Source: UBA6109 sp035366835 (lineage in GTDB: Bacteria > Desulfobacterota > Syntrophia > Syntrophales > UBA6109). Taken from it: a stretch of 64,000 nt of DNA. The notes beneath the pieces were generated by a model. The model saw only the letters and a program-made list of their open reading frames with translations. It made no database searches and was not told where the DNA came from. Made by a program: the position numbers and the translations under genes. The stretch is taken from the NCBI GenBank assembly GCA_035366835.1, contig DAOSIS010000011.1, positions 1 through 64,000 of the forward strand. The letters run 5' to 3'. Within the stretch, counting starts at the first letter, position 1. Each line of letters opens with the position of its first letter. This document shows positions 7,534 to 15,086 of the stretch, in pieces.

Positions 7534-8703
7534 TCATAATCCCAGTTGCTCGCCGACGATCACGACCGTGATCAGCGGCTTGTACCGCTCGTTGTCGAGC
7601 TGACGCTCGATGATGACCGTCTTGTTGCAGATCCGCCAGGGCCCGCTGCAGTCGCCGCATTCCCCGGTGATACCGCAGGGAGGCGTCGGATGGAAGTGCG
7701 TCTTCTGTTTCACATTCTGCGGCGCAGCGATGGTCCTGATCCTCTTGAGGGCCTCTTCGAGGTTGGCGACGATCTTGTTGACGCCGACGACGACGATGAC
7801 CTTGCGCGGGCCGAAGAGCATGGCCGCCGTCCGGTTCCCGAGGGCGTCCACGTTGACGATCTTCCCGTCGAGCGTCAGCGCGTTGGTGCCGGTCACGAAA
7901 ACGTCCGAGACAAGGGAACGCCGCTTGAGTTCCATGCGCTCCTCCTGGCTGAGGCCGTCCCGCCAGGAATTGAAGAAGGCATAGTTTCCCTTTTCCAGCG
8001 CGTCGATCACGCCGATCTGCTCCAGCGTGAGCGAATCCCCGAGGCCGACGCTGCTGCCTTCGGGGATCATGGCCATCACCTTCGCGAACGCCTCTCTGGC
8101 GTCCCGCACATAGAAAGCCGGGATGTTGTTCTTTGCCAACGTTTCGATGAGTTTCGGAATATCGGCTTTCATGGTTTCCTTTCCGCCCTTCAGGCTCTTT
8201 TCCATCCGGTAGTCGTCCATGACGAACCCGCCGCCGATATCCTGAACCAGGTCCTCGACCTTCTCGAAGCCCAGTCGCTCGTATGCCCGGATGGAACCGC
8301 TGTTGTTCTTGTTCACCGTAAGAGTGATCCGCGTCAGATGCCGTTCCCGCGCGAAACCCTCGACGAAATGCACCGCCGCTCTTGCATGTCCCTTGCCGCG
8401 CTCGGAGACCTTCACGTAGATTTTGCTGAGGAAGAGCTCATTCTGCCGGGGCTGGATGCTCAGATAGCCGACCCTCTCCCCGCCTTCCTCAAGCAGGAAA
8501 TAGGCGTACCCCTCCCGGATCTGTCCGGCGATCGCCTCCCGCGACTGGAAATGCTCCAGCATGTAGTCGACCTGCGCTTTGCCGATGATCGGCGTGTAGT
8601 GCTCCGTCCAGATCTCCCTGGCCAGGGCCTCGACGGCGCCGATCGCTTCGTCCGTCGATACGGGGACGATTCCGGCGGGTTTCTTCCCGGTCCTGTGTGC
8701 CAT
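7534..8703 (-). CDS. Fusion of GNAT N-acetyltransferase and LUD-domain (LutC-like) protein
   Basis: This is one continuous frame of 389 residues from ATG 8703 (AAGGAG upstream). Residues 1-175 are a GNAT domain, with the acetyl-CoA loop around VSERGKGHARAAV and the downstream NxxSIRAYERLGF element. Residues 178-389 are a LUD domain (formerly DUF162), with VGLGDSLTLEQIG and a cysteine-rich tail PPCGITGECGDCSGPWRIC that could hold an iron-sulfur cluster. LUD proteins are usually separate and take part in lactate oxidation or related redox chemistry. An internal ATG at 8172 has its own GGAAAGGA site, so the LUD half may also be made alone. Its function together with the acetyltransferase is unknown. 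Confidence 0.85.
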   Translation of the reverse strand: MAHRTGKKPAGIVPVSTDEAIGAVEALAREIWTEHYTPIIGKAQVDYMLEHFQSREAIAGQIREGYAYFLLEEGGERVGYLSIQPRQNELFLSKIYVKVSERGKGHARAAVHFVEGFARERHLTRITLTVNKNNSGSIRAYERLGFEKVEDLVQDIGGGFVMDDYRMEKSLKGGKETMKADIPKLIETLAKNNIPAFYVRDAREAFAKVMAMIPEGSSVGLGDSLTLEQIGVIDALEKGNYAFFNSWRDGLSQEERMELKRRSLVSDVFVTGTNALTLDGKIVNVDALGNRTAAMLFGPRKVIVVVGVNKIVANLEEALKRIRTIAAPQNVKQKTHFHPTPPCGITGECGDCSGPWRICNKTVIIERQLDNERYKPLITVVIVGEQLGL

Positions 8704-8742
8704 CGATGATTCTCCTTGCCGCGGCCCGCCCATTCCCGGGCC

Positions 8743-9981
8743 CTACAGAATCCCCACGATCGCGCCGGTCATGCAGGTCGCCATCGTCCCGGAGACGATG
8801 GTCTTCCCGCCCAGCGCCACGATCTCGCGACGCCTCTCCGGGGCCATGGCGCCCATCCCGCCGATGAGGATCCCCAGGCTCCCCAGGTTGGCGAAGCCGC
8901 ACAGGGCGTAGATCATGATCCGCTGGCTGTGCGGGTTCAGGGCGCCCGCAGGGAGGGCGGCCAGGTCCACGTAGGCGACGAATTCGTTGAGGACCGTCTT
9001 CGTCCCCAGGAGCGATCCCGCCGTCAGTGCCTCGGACCAGGGGACGCCGATGAGCCAGGCGACGGGCGCGAAAAGCCAGCCGAGGATGCGCTGCAGCGTG
9101 AGCGGTTTCCCCGCCACCGCCGGCAGCAGCGCCAGCCCCTCGTTGACGAGGGCCACGAGCGCGACGAGGACGATCAGCATGGCGACGATGTTGATGAGGA
9201 GCACGATCCCGTCCGCCGTCCCCTTCACGACGGCGTCCATCGTGCCCGTCGCCGCCTGCGGGGGTTCGGCGCAGCCGTCCGTGACTTCCCCGGTCTCCGG
9301 GATCATGATCAGCGACAGCAGGATCGCCGCCGGCGTGCTGATGATCGAGGCGACGAGGATGTGCCCGAGGGCGTCCGGCATCACGCGCCCCAGGATGAGG
9401 GCGTAGATCACCATGACCGTGCCGGCGATGTTGGCCATGCCGCAGGTCATCGTGACGAAGAGCTCGCTGCGCGTCAGCCGGGCGAGATAGGGACGGATGA
9501 GGAGCGGCGCCTCCACCATCCCCAGGAAGACGTTCGCCGCCGCACCCACGGCCACGGCCCCGCCGATATTCATCGTCCGCCGTAACATCCAGGAGAAACC
9601 GCGGACGATCCAGGGGAGCACGCGCCAGTAGAAAAGAACCGAAGACAGGGCGCTGACCACCAGGACGATCGGCAGCGCCTTGGCGGCGAAAACGAAGCTG
9701 GCGCCGGGCTCGGTTTCGGCAAAGGGCAGCCGGCCGCCGCCCAGGTAGCCGAACACGAAGGTCGTGCCCGCCGTCGTGGCCCGGTCGAGGATCTCCACGG
9801 CCCGGTTCAGGAGGAGAAAGACGTCGCGGAAAAAGGCGACCTTGAGGAAGACCATCGCGATCGCGAACTGGGCGATCAGTCCGGCGAGGACCGTCTTGAT
9901 CCGCACCTGCTTCCGGTTTTCGCTGATCAGCCAGGCAACGCCGATCAAGAATGCCAACCCGAGCATGCCCTGCAGGTTCAT
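8743..9981 (-). CDS. Concentrative nucleoside transporter (CNT/NupC family)
   Basis: This is a 412-residue polytopic inner-membrane protein. ATG 9981 was chosen for GGAGGTG upstream and because the residues then start with transmembrane helix 1; the earlier in-frame ATG at 10032 lacks a site. Family features include the GTTFVFGYLGGG region, the GAAANVFLGMVEAPLLI substrate-site segment and MTCGMANIAGTVMV. CNT proteins take up nucleosides with H+ or Na+. It lies 39 bases downstream of the GNAT-LUD start, in the same direction, and may share its transcript. No nucleoside-metabolism gene lies next to it. Confidence 0.92.
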   Translation of the reverse strand: MNLQGMLGLAFLIGVAWLISENRKQVRIKTVLAGLIAQFAIAMVFLKVAFFRDVFLLLNRAVEILDRATTAGTTFVFGYLGGGRLPFAETEPGASFVFAAKALPIVLVVSALSSVLFYWRVLPWIVRGFSWMLRRTMNIGGAVAVGAAANVFLGMVEAPLLIRPYLARLTRSELFVTMTCGMANIAGTVMVIYALILGRVMPDALGHILVASIISTPAAILLSLIMIPETGEVTDGCAEPPQAATGTMDAVVKGTADGIVLLINIVAMLIVLVALVALVNEGLALLPAVAGKPLTLQRILGWLFAPVAWLIGVPWSEALTAGSLLGTKTVLNEFVAYVDLAALPAGALNPHSQRIMIYALCGFANLGSLGILIGGMGAMAPERRREIVALGGKTIVSGTMATCMTGAIVGIL

Positions 9982-10253
9982 CGTATCGGCCCACCTCCGG
10001 AAGGAGAAGACGTCGCAAAGGAACAGCGGCACTATATGGAAAAACTGCTACGGCTGTCAACGGCGGGCTGAAATCCGGCAAGTACTTCACGAAACGCGGC
10101 AAGGGAGTTCAAGTCCGCTGCCTGCGGAGACTGCATCCATACGGAAGGAATGGGCTGATGAGACGGGCGGGAGGCACATCCATCAAAAAAGATGCAAATC
10201 GTGTCGTTCCAGGCTACCATAGGGCTGGAAGACATTTGCCGGGGATGTGCGCC

Positions 10254-10451
10254 ATGAAAGTCCTCCTGATTCCCGCCAACACCGAAAGGATCACCGTGAC
10301 GCCGCTCCCCTCTGGGGCTCGCGTGCGTGGCTGCCGCGACACGGCGGGCCGGACTTCCAGGCTCCTCGCCCGCCACGGCATCCGGAAGATGGAATGGCTG
10401 CCGGATACCGTCCGGAAAGGGATGAAGGGGCGGCCTTCCTGGAGGGGATGA
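10254..10451 (+). pseudogene. Remnant of a B12-binding radical SAM protein (N-terminal end, frameshifted)
   Basis: The 65-codon frame begins MKVLLIPANTERI..TPLP, the standard start of cobalamin-binding radical SAM proteins. After codon 19 the expected continuation (LGLACVAAATRRAG) is present in the +1 frame, so one base has been gained and the reading frame lost. The rest of the gene (radical SAM CxxxCxxC core) is absent. It lies alone in the otherwise empty 9982-10526 interval between nupC-like and polX. Confidence 0.6.
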
Positions 10452-10526
10452 GGACGGTACGGACAAGGGAAAATCGGGATCGCCGCGTCGATTCACTCCT
10501 CACGACGACAATTGGACGGTGGACCT

Positions 10527-12248
10527 ATGACCAATTCCGAGATCGCAACAGTCTTCCTGAATATGGCGGACCTCCTGGAGATGAAGAACGACAACCCCTT
10601 CAAGATCCGGGCCTACCGGCGCGCCGCCGAGTCGATCAAGCAGCTGCCGCGGGAGATGAGCACCATGCTCGCCGCTGGAGAGGACTTCCGGGAGATTCCC
10701 GGTGTCGGCGAGGCCGTCGCGACGAAGAGCGAGGAACTACTGCGGACGGGCCGGCTCGCCGCCTACGAGGAGCTGAAGGCGGGCATGCCTCCCGGCGTCC
10801 TCGACCTCATGGCCGTGCCGGGCGTAGGCCCCAAGACCGCCTACCGCCTCGCCGCGGAGCTGGATGTCCGGTCCGTCGACGACCTGGAGCGCGCGGCTGC
10901 GGACGGCCGCATCGCCTCCCTGACGCACATGGGAGAAAAAACGGCCGAGAAGATCCTGCGGGAGGTCCGCGCGTTCCGCCGCAAGGACCGGCGTTACCCG
11001 CTGGGCGCGGCGCTGCCGGCCGTCGAGGAGATCATGGCGGCGCTCCGCAAGGTGCCCGGCGTCCGGAACCTCACGCCCGCCGGCAGCCTGAGGCGCTTCC
11101 GGGAAACGGTGGGCGACATCGACATCATGGCAACCGCCGCCGACCCGGAAGCGGCCATCGCCGCCTTTGTCGGACTGCCGCAAGTCGTCGAGGTCCTCGC
11201 CCGGGGGACGACGAAGGCCAGCGTCCTCCTTCCGGGAAACCTCCAGGCAGACCTCCGCATCGTCGCGCACGAATCCTTCGGATCTCTTCTCCAGCATTTC
11301 ACCGGCAGCCGCGACCACAACATCGCCCTGCGCGCCTTCGCCCAGAGGATGGGCCTCAGTCTCAGCGAGTACGGGATCGCGGACGCCATGGGCAAGATCG
11401 AGACCTTCACCGACGAAGCGTCCTTCTACGGCCGCCTGGGTCTCGCCTTCATCCCCCCGGAGGTAAGGGAAAACCAGGGGGAGATCGACCTCGCCGCCCA
11501 CGGCGCTCTGCCCCGCCTCCTAGAGCCCGGCGACGTCCGCGGGGACTTCCACACCCATACCGACTGGAGTGACGGGCAGGCGACGCTGGAGGAAATGGCC
11601 GCGGCCGCCGAGGCCCTCGGCTACGAGTACCTCGTCGTCACCGACCATTCGGCGGGGCTCGGGATCGCCAACGGTCTTGCCGCCGACAGGCTCCGCAGCC
11701 AGGCGGAGCGGATCCGCGCCATCAACCGCACGCGAAAGCGGACGCGGCTCCTTGCGGGCGTCGAGGTCAACATCAAGGCCGACGGACGGCTCGCCCTTTC
11801 TGACGAGGCGCTCGCGGAACTCGATGTCGTCATCGCCGCCGTCCACTCCTCCCTCTCCCAGAGCGAGCAGAAGATGACGCGGCGCGTCGTCGCAGCCCTC
11901 GAGAACCCCCACGTGGACATCCTCGCCCATCCGACCTGCCGGCTCATCGGGCGGCGCGAACCCGCCAGTCTGGACATGGCGGCGGTCATCGAGGCCGCCG
12001 CCCGCTGGGGCAAGGCGCTGGAAATCAATGCCATGCCGGACCGCCTGGACCTCAACGCCGCCCACATCCGCCAGGCGCGCGACCGCGGTGTGATGCTCGC
12101 GATCGGGACCGACGCCCACGCCGCCGACCACCTTTCGCTCATGCGCTTCGGCATCGGCACGGCGCGCCGCGGGTGGTGCGGCCCGAAAGACGTCCTCAAC
12201 ACCCGGCGTCTCGGCGAGGTCCTTGCCTGGCTCAGGCGGCCGGCATAG
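10527..12248 (+). CDS. polX: DNA polymerase X family protein with PHP domain
   Basis: This 573-residue protein uses ATG 10527; an in-frame TTG at 10512 is a weaker alternative. Residues 1-80 form the 8-kDa HhH-type domain (IPGVGEAVATK), a second HhH follows (VPGVGPKTAYRLA), then the nucleotidyltransferase core GSLRRFRETVGDIDIM with two of the catalytic aspartates. The C-terminal PHP domain (from about 335) begins DFHTHTDWSDG and carries further metal-binding His/Asp motifs (TDHSAG, AHPT, GTDAHA). Bacterial PolX enzymes fill gaps in base-excision repair and have 3'-5' exonuclease activity in the PHP domain. Length agrees with the family (about 570). Confidence 0.95.
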   Translation: MTNSEIATVFLNMADLLEMKNDNPFKIRAYRRAAESIKQLPREMSTMLAAGEDFREIPGVGEAVATKSEELLRTGRLAAYEELKAGMPPGVLDLMAVPGVGPKTAYRLAAELDVRSVDDLERAAADGRIASLTHMGEKTAEKILREVRAFRRKDRRYPLGAALPAVEEIMAALRKVPGVRNLTPAGSLRRFRETVGDIDIMATAADPEAAIAAFVGLPQVVEVLARGTTKASVLLPGNLQADLRIVAHESFGSLLQHFTGSRDHNIALRAFAQRMGLSLSEYGIADAMGKIETFTDEASFYGRLGLAFIPPEVRENQGEIDLAAHGALPRLLEPGDVRGDFHTHTDWSDGQATLEEMAAAAEALGYEYLVVTDHSAGLGIANGLAADRLRSQAERIRAINRTRKRTRLLAGVEVNIKADGRLALSDEALAELDVVIAAVHSSLSQSEQKMTRRVVAALENPHVDILAHPTCRLIGRREPASLDMAAVIEAAARWGKALEINAMPDRLDLNAAHIRQARDRGVMLAIGTDAHAADHLSLMRFGIGTARRGWCGPKDVLNTRRLGEVLAWLRRPA

Positions 12249-12293
12249 CGCCGGACGCGGCCGACGCGGCGGCCGGGCCGGAAGATTTTACCG

Positions 12294-12322
12294 TTGACAA
12301 ACGACCGGGGGCATTCTATAGG
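12294..12322 (+). promoter_or_regulatory. Sigma-70-type promoter of the cimA leader
   Basis: TTGACA at 12294-12299 and TATAGG at 12317-12322 are separated by exactly 17 bases. Transcription should start near 12329, about 27 bases before the leader peptide start codon. Confidence 0.75.
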
Positions 12323-12355
12323 AAACCCTCCCCGCAAAGGAGAGGGAACGACAGC

Positions 12356-12451
12356 ATGACAGTGATCACGATCGGCATCGTCATATCCATTATGATCGCG
12401 GGCATCATTATTGGGCCCGCATACCGTGGAGACCTGACCGCCGCTTCGTGA
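12356..12451 (+). CDS. Isoleucine-rich leader peptide of the cimA attenuator
   Basis: This 31-codon frame has an AAGGAGAGGG ribosome-binding site. Nine of its residues are isoleucine (positions 4, 6, 8, 10, 12, 14, 17, 18, 19), with two valines, ending in a triple-Ile run followed by GPAYRGD. The composition recalls the E. coli ilvL leader, which also has an Ile run before its attenuator. It lies between a promoter and a terminator that precedes cimA. Inference: ribosome stalling at the Ile codons when charged tRNA-Ile is scarce prevents terminator formation. The peptide itself needs no further role. Confidence 0.85.
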   Translation: MTVITIGIVISIMIAGIIIGPAYRGDLTAAS

Positions 12452-12511
12452 CATCCGCTCACACCAACAGCAAAACCGTTATCAGGCCTCCTGATAACGG
12501 TTTTTTATTTT
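12428..12511 (+). promoter_or_regulatory. Transcription attenuator: antiterminator and intrinsic terminator before cimA
   Basis: The terminator is a perfect 13-bp stem (arms 12474-12486 and 12490-12502, AACCGTTATCAGG and complement) with a 3-base loop, followed by TTTTATTT. An alternative pairing joins GGAGACCTG (12428-12436, inside leader codons 25-27) with CAGGCCTCC (12483-12491), eight of nine bases paired, and would destroy the terminator. A ribosome stalled in the Ile run (codons 4-19) leaves 12428-12436 free; one reaching the stop at 12449 covers it. Positions fit classical leader-peptide attenuation. Confidence 0.82.
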
Positions 12512-12522
12512 CGGAGGACGAC

Positions 12523-14118
12523 ATGAAAGAACAGCCGGTAACGATCTACGACACGACGCTCCGCGACGGAAACCAGGGCGAGCGGATCAACTTTTCAGCG
12601 GAGGAAAAACTGCGCATCGCGCTGCGTCTCGACGAGCTGGGGTTTCCGTACATCGAGGGCGGATGGCCCGGCTCCAACCCGAAGGACATGCGCTTCTTCG
12701 AGCTCGCCAAGGCCGTCCCCTTCCGTCAGGCGAAGCTCTCGGCCTTCGGCAGCACCCGCAGGCCGCGGATCCGCCCCTCCCGGTGCCGGAACATCCAAAC
12801 CCTGCTGAAGGCGGGGACGCCGGTCGTGACGATCTTCGGCAAATCCTGGGACCTCCATCTTCACGAGATCCTGAACATCCCGCTTGCGGAAAACCTCCTC
12901 ATGATCCGGGAATCCGTCGAATACCTGAAGGCCCGGGGGAAGGAAGTCGTCTACGACGCCGAGCATTTCTTCGACGGCTTCAAGAACTGCCCGGAATACG
13001 CTCGCAGGACCGTCGAGACGGCGCTCTCCGCCGGCGCGGACTGGATCGTCCTGTGCGACACGAACGGCGGGACGCTGCCGCACGAGGTCGCGGCGATCAC
13101 CGGAGAGGTCCTGTCGCTCCTCCCCGCGGGGCGGGCCGGGATCCACGTACACAACGACGGCGACCTGGCCGTCGCGAACACCCTCGCGGCGGTCCGTCTG
13201 GGCGTGCGGATGGTCCAAGGCACGATCAACGGCCTGGGCGAGCGGTGCGGAAACGCCGACCTGATTCCGGTCGTCGCGAACCTGCAGCTGAAGATGGGCT
13301 TCCGCTGCCTTCCCGAATCGTCCCTGCAGCAGCTGACCGTCCTTTCGAACTTCGTGAGCGAGACCGCCAACGTGAAGCCGGTGCGCAGCCGCCCCTTCGT
13401 CGGCCGGAGCGCCTTCGCCCACAAGGGCGGCGTGCACGTCAGCGCCATCATCAAGAACAGCGCCGCCTACGAGCACATCGCCCCCGAGGGCGTGGGCAAC
13501 GAGCGGCGCGTTCTCGTCTCGGACCTGGCCGGGAAGAGCAACATCGCCTACAAGGCCCGGGAACTGGGCATTCCGCTGGGCGACGATCCCGGAATCAGCC
13601 GCAGGATCGTCCGGGAGATCAAGAAGATGGAGAACGAGGGGTATTCCTTCGACGCCGCCGACGGGTCGCTGTCGCTCCTCGTCAAGAAGATCACCGGCGC
13701 CTTCAAAGAACCCTTCCGGCTGGAGTGCTTCCAGGTCCTGAATTCGAAGACGGGAGACCGGGCGCCGCTGTCGCAGGCGATGGTGAAGGTCTGCGTGGGA
13801 GACGAGCACGAACTGACGGCCGCCGAAGGGAACGGGCCCGTCAACGCGCTCGACCACGCCCTGCGGAAGGCCCTGGCCAAGTTCTACCCCCAGATCCGGG
13901 AGATGCATCTGGTGGATTTCAAGGTCCGCACGCTGGAGGGGAGCGAGGGGACGGCGGCGAAGGTGCGCGTGCTGCTCGATTCGCGGGACGACCGCGACGT
14001 CTGGAGCACCGTCGGCGTGTCCACGAACATCATCGAGGCGAGCTGGCACGCGCTCGTGGACAGCATCCAGTACAAGCTGAGCAAGGACAGGCTCAACCGC
14101 AACAAACAAGCTCGTTGA
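12523..14118 (+). CDS. cimA: (R)-citramalate synthase
   Basis: This 531-residue enzyme starts at ATG 12523, with CGGAGG nine bases upstream. It condenses pyruvate and acetyl-CoA to citramalate, the first committed step of the threonine-independent isoleucine pathway. The HMGL-like catalytic barrel shows YDTTLRDGNQGE, CDTNGGTLPHE, the metal ligand motif HVHNDGDLAVAN and GTINGLGERCGNADL. The C-terminal third is the LeuA-type regulatory domain (about 400-515), where isoleucine feedback normally acts. Length and the DTNGGT/HNDGDLAVANT signatures fit the long CimA group found in Geobacter and relatives rather than LeuA or NifV. The Ile-rich leader and attenuator upstream independently support the isoleucine role. 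Confidence 0.94.
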   Translation: MKEQPVTIYDTTLRDGNQGERINFSAEEKLRIALRLDELGFPYIEGGWPGSNPKDMRFFELAKAVPFRQAKLSAFGSTRRPRIRPSRCRNIQTLLKAGTPVVTIFGKSWDLHLHEILNIPLAENLLMIRESVEYLKARGKEVVYDAEHFFDGFKNCPEYARRTVETALSAGADWIVLCDTNGGTLPHEVAAITGEVLSLLPAGRAGIHVHNDGDLAVANTLAAVRLGVRMVQGTINGLGERCGNADLIPVVANLQLKMGFRCLPESSLQQLTVLSNFVSETANVKPVRSRPFVGRSAFAHKGGVHVSAIIKNSAAYEHIAPEGVGNERRVLVSDLAGKSNIAYKARELGIPLGDDPGISRRIVREIKKMENEGYSFDAADGSLSLLVKKITGAFKEPFRLECFQVLNSKTGDRAPLSQAMVKVCVGDEHELTAAEGNGPVNALDHALRKALAKFYPQIREMHLVDFKVRTLEGSEGTAAKVRVLLDSRDDRDVWSTVGVSTNIIEASWHALVDSIQYKLSKDRLNRNKQAR

Positions 14119-14176
14119 TAAGACCTTATCTTTCTGATAGAAAATACTCCGGTTTCGGAAAGATGCGGGAAATGCG

Positions 14177-14785
14177 ATGATCCTGTCGATCCACAGAGAC
14201 AATCCGCAGTTGCGCCTGATCCGGAAGGCTGTCGAAATCCTCAGGGATGGAGGCCTCATCATTTATCCGACGGACACGGTCTACGGCCTGGGCTGCGATC
14301 TCTACAACAAGCACGGCATCGAGCGGATCTACGAAATCAAGCATCGCGACAAGAAGCAGCCGCTCAGTTTCGTGTGCGCCGATCTCAAGGACATCAGCCG
14401 CTACGCCATCGTCACGGACTACGCCTACCGGACGATGAAGCGGCTCCTGCCCGGCCCCTACACCTTCATTCTCCAGGCCTCCCGACTCGTGCCGAAAATC
14501 ATCCTTCCCAAGCGCCAGACCACGGGCATCCGCGTTCCGGACAACCGCATCTGCCTGATGCTGGTCCAGGAATTCGGACAGCCGATCATCAGCACGTCCG
14601 TGGAATCCCGGGAAGGTGAGTTGATGAGTGATCCCGCCGAGATCGGAGAGCAATACGGCAAGCGTGTGGACGTCATTCTCGACGGCGGCGTGATCGCGCC
14701 GGAGCCTTCGAGCGTCATCAGTCTCGTGGACGATGTGATCGAGGTCCTGCGCGTGGGAAAGGGGGATGTTTCCTCTTTCCAGTAA
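14177..14785 (+). CDS. L-threonylcarbamoyladenylate synthase-like protein (Sua5/YciO/YrdC family, YciO type)
   Basis: This is a 202-residue single-domain protein. The YrdC fold signatures are visible: GGLIIYPTDTVYGLGCDL, KHRDKKQPLSF and LLPGPYTFIL, with TTGIRVPDN and STSVES in the C-terminal half. TsaC/Sua5 makes the threonylcarbamoyl-AMP used for t6A in tRNAs. The KHRDKKQP loop and STSVES tail fit the YciO branch, whose activity is lower or different, so function in t6A is uncertain. It begins 58 bases after cimA on the same strand and is followed by repeats with no further gene in the transcript. Confidence 0.88.
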   Translation: MILSIHRDNPQLRLIRKAVEILRDGGLIIYPTDTVYGLGCDLYNKHGIERIYEIKHRDKKQPLSFVCADLKDISRYAIVTDYAYRTMKRLLPGPYTFILQASRLVPKIILPKRQTTGIRVPDNRICLMLVQEFGQPIISTSVESREGELMSDPAEIGEQYGKRVDVILDGGVIAPEPSSVISLVDDVIEVLRVGKGDVSSFQ

Positions 14786-14802
14786 AAGGATCCTAAGCAT
14801 CT

Positions 14803-14841
14803 TGCCATGTCGCGGTTCGACAGGCTCACCGTGACATGGCA
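14803..14841. repeat. Palindromic element after the YciO-type gene
   Basis: TGCCATGTC/GACATGGCA form a 9-bp stem, with a second inner pairing CGGT/ACCG around a GACAGGCT loop. It may act as a terminator-like hairpin or be a dispersed REP-type element; no T-run follows. Confidence 0.55.
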
Positions 14842-14863
14842 CAGGACGATCCCCCAAAATTGT

Positions 14864-14930
14864 CATGCTGAGCTTGTCGAAGCATGAGCTTGTCGAAGCA
14901 TGAGCTTGTCGAAACATGAGCCTGTCGAAG
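14864..14930 (+). repeat. 16-bp tandem repeat array
   Basis: CATGAGCTTGTCGAAG occurs at 14883, 14899 (last base changed) and 14915 (one change), preceded by a 19-base variant at 14864. The units abut with no spacers. The core (GAGCTTGTCGAA) is a common intergenic repeat of proteobacterial genomes. The 301-base gap before rng otherwise shows only the rng ribosome-binding site. Confidence 0.8.
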
Positions 14931-15086
14931 GGTGAGCGGGTATGGGCATTACGCGCTGGACATTGAAGCATTTTTGTACAGCCTGACGGCATACAGGACG
15001 CGGCATTCCTGCCCCGCCCCGCATATACGGAAGAACGGGGGATGGTGCGGCGGGAATGCAAAAATACAAAAAAAGGATGGAACAGA

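Noticed and set aside
14864..14930. CRISPR array
   Set aside because: The 16-bp units abut without spacers and there are no cas genes in the window.
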